DNA from: CANLBN01 sp965230205
Lineage (GTDB): Bacteria; Pseudomonadota; Gammaproteobacteria; Pseudomonadales; Cellvibrionaceae
Assembly (NCBI GenBank): GCA_965230205.1
Contig: OZ245996.1
Span: 62,001 to 126,000, forward strand
Length of the DNA stretch: 64,000 nucleotides
Direction of reading: 5' to 3'
Below are positions 63,761 to 64,000 of the stretch, piece after piece. Below the pieces are notes generated by a model, which saw nothing but the letters and a program-made list of their open reading frames with translations, was not told the origin of the DNA and searched no databases. Within the stretch, counting starts at the first letter, position 1. Each line of letters begins with the position of its first letter. The position numbers and the translations under genes are program-made.

Positions 63761-64000
63761 TTGACAACAGACATACAAGCACGGCCTGATCGAACAATAC
63801 AGGGAGTCATACTCATTGTGCTGGCTGTGTTTATGATGTCAGTTCAGGATGCCTTATTTAAGCATTTCAGTAATGATCTTTCCCTCTGGGAAATTTATAC
63901 ATTACGCGGGCTTATTGCATTACCGTTATTCTTTATTGTTGCATTGATACAAGGCCAACATAAAAATTTATGGGGTCATGCTTTAAGAAAATGGTCTCTG
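63761..64000 (+). CDS. EamA/DMT family transporter (N-terminus only)
   Basis: About 80 codons before the right edge, from TTG at 63761 with GGA upstream. GVILIVLAVFMMSVQDALFK and FSNDLSLWEIYTLRGLIALPLFF follow the EamA (10-TMS drug/metabolite transporter) pattern: a first helix, a polar loop, then R in the second helix. Substrate unknown; the gene continues outside the window. Confidence 0.8.
   Translation, partial: MTTDIQARPDRTIQGVILIVLAVFMMSVQDALFKHFSNDLSLWEIYTLRGLIALPLFFIVALIQGQHKNLWGHALRKWSL

Overview
The window is chromosomal DNA from a moderately AT-rich, Gram-negative gammaproteobacterium, most likely a motile marine member of the Pseudomonadales/Cellvibrionales neighbourhood. The evidence is a MotY flagellar stator protein, an MCP, RNase T, a monothiol GrxD, a class Ia ribonucleotide reductase whose 965-aa alpha subunit has two N-terminal ATP cones (the Pseudomonas type), an NrdR/DnaA-style nrdA promoter, and a motY/rnt/peroxiredoxin/grxD/argF order that resembles Pseudomonas.

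Layout. (1) 0-5.2 kb: a DadA-like FAD oxidoreductase, a RidA protein and a tripartite tricarboxylate transporter (tctB-tctA-tctC) divergent from a LysR regulator. (2) 5.2-11 kb: a periplasmic solute-binding protein, an MCP, a TauE/SafE exporter and two LysR regulators. (3) 11-21.8 kb: an FAD-GcvT dimethylglycine/sarcosine dehydrogenase-like enzyme followed by three GlxA/GbdR-like AraC regulators. Between them lie decayed remains of a fourth regulator and of a second dehydrogenase, which points to an old tandem amplification. Two unknown exported proteins lie inside this block. (4) 21.9-27.4 kb: M48 peptidase plus LemA, a double-receiver response regulator with an altered EAL domain, and a small membrane protein. 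(5) 27.7-36.7 kb: a polyhydroxyalkanoate locus with phaR divergent or convergent to an apparent long operon: ThDP enzyme, Fe-alcohol dehydrogenase, phaE, phaC, a fused CoA-transferase, an alpha/beta hydrolase and a phasin. No phaA or phaB is present here. (6) 37.6-49.7 kb: housekeeping block with motY, rnt, prx, mscS, ompA-like, yafV-like, grxD, a GGDEF/EAL response regulator, argD, argF, and a ydcN/sutR-ydcO/benE pair with a duplicated 20-bp operator candidate. (7) 49.7-55.6 kb: nrdAB with tandem NrdR boxes and a DnaA box, then two small unknown genes. (8) 55.7-60.6 kb: an accessory block with two unknown membrane proteins, a predicted polymorphic toxin with an ADP-ribosyltransferase-like C-terminus, and its overlapping immunity candidate. 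(9) 60.6-64 kb: GNAT, a flavodoxin-type reductase with a textbook SoxR-box promoter, SoxR, a barstar-like protein, a Tat-exported intradiol dioxygenase, an amphi-Trp protein and a truncated EamA transporter.

The least explained signals are a family of palindromic repeat elements (two full copies at 38.7 and 43.2 kb and a single end at 61.8 kb), the collapsed tandem array at 14.9-15.5 kb, the self-contained PHA operon with unusual monomer-supply genes, and the toxin/immunity pair. Calls rest on reading sequence and known motifs only. No database search was possible.
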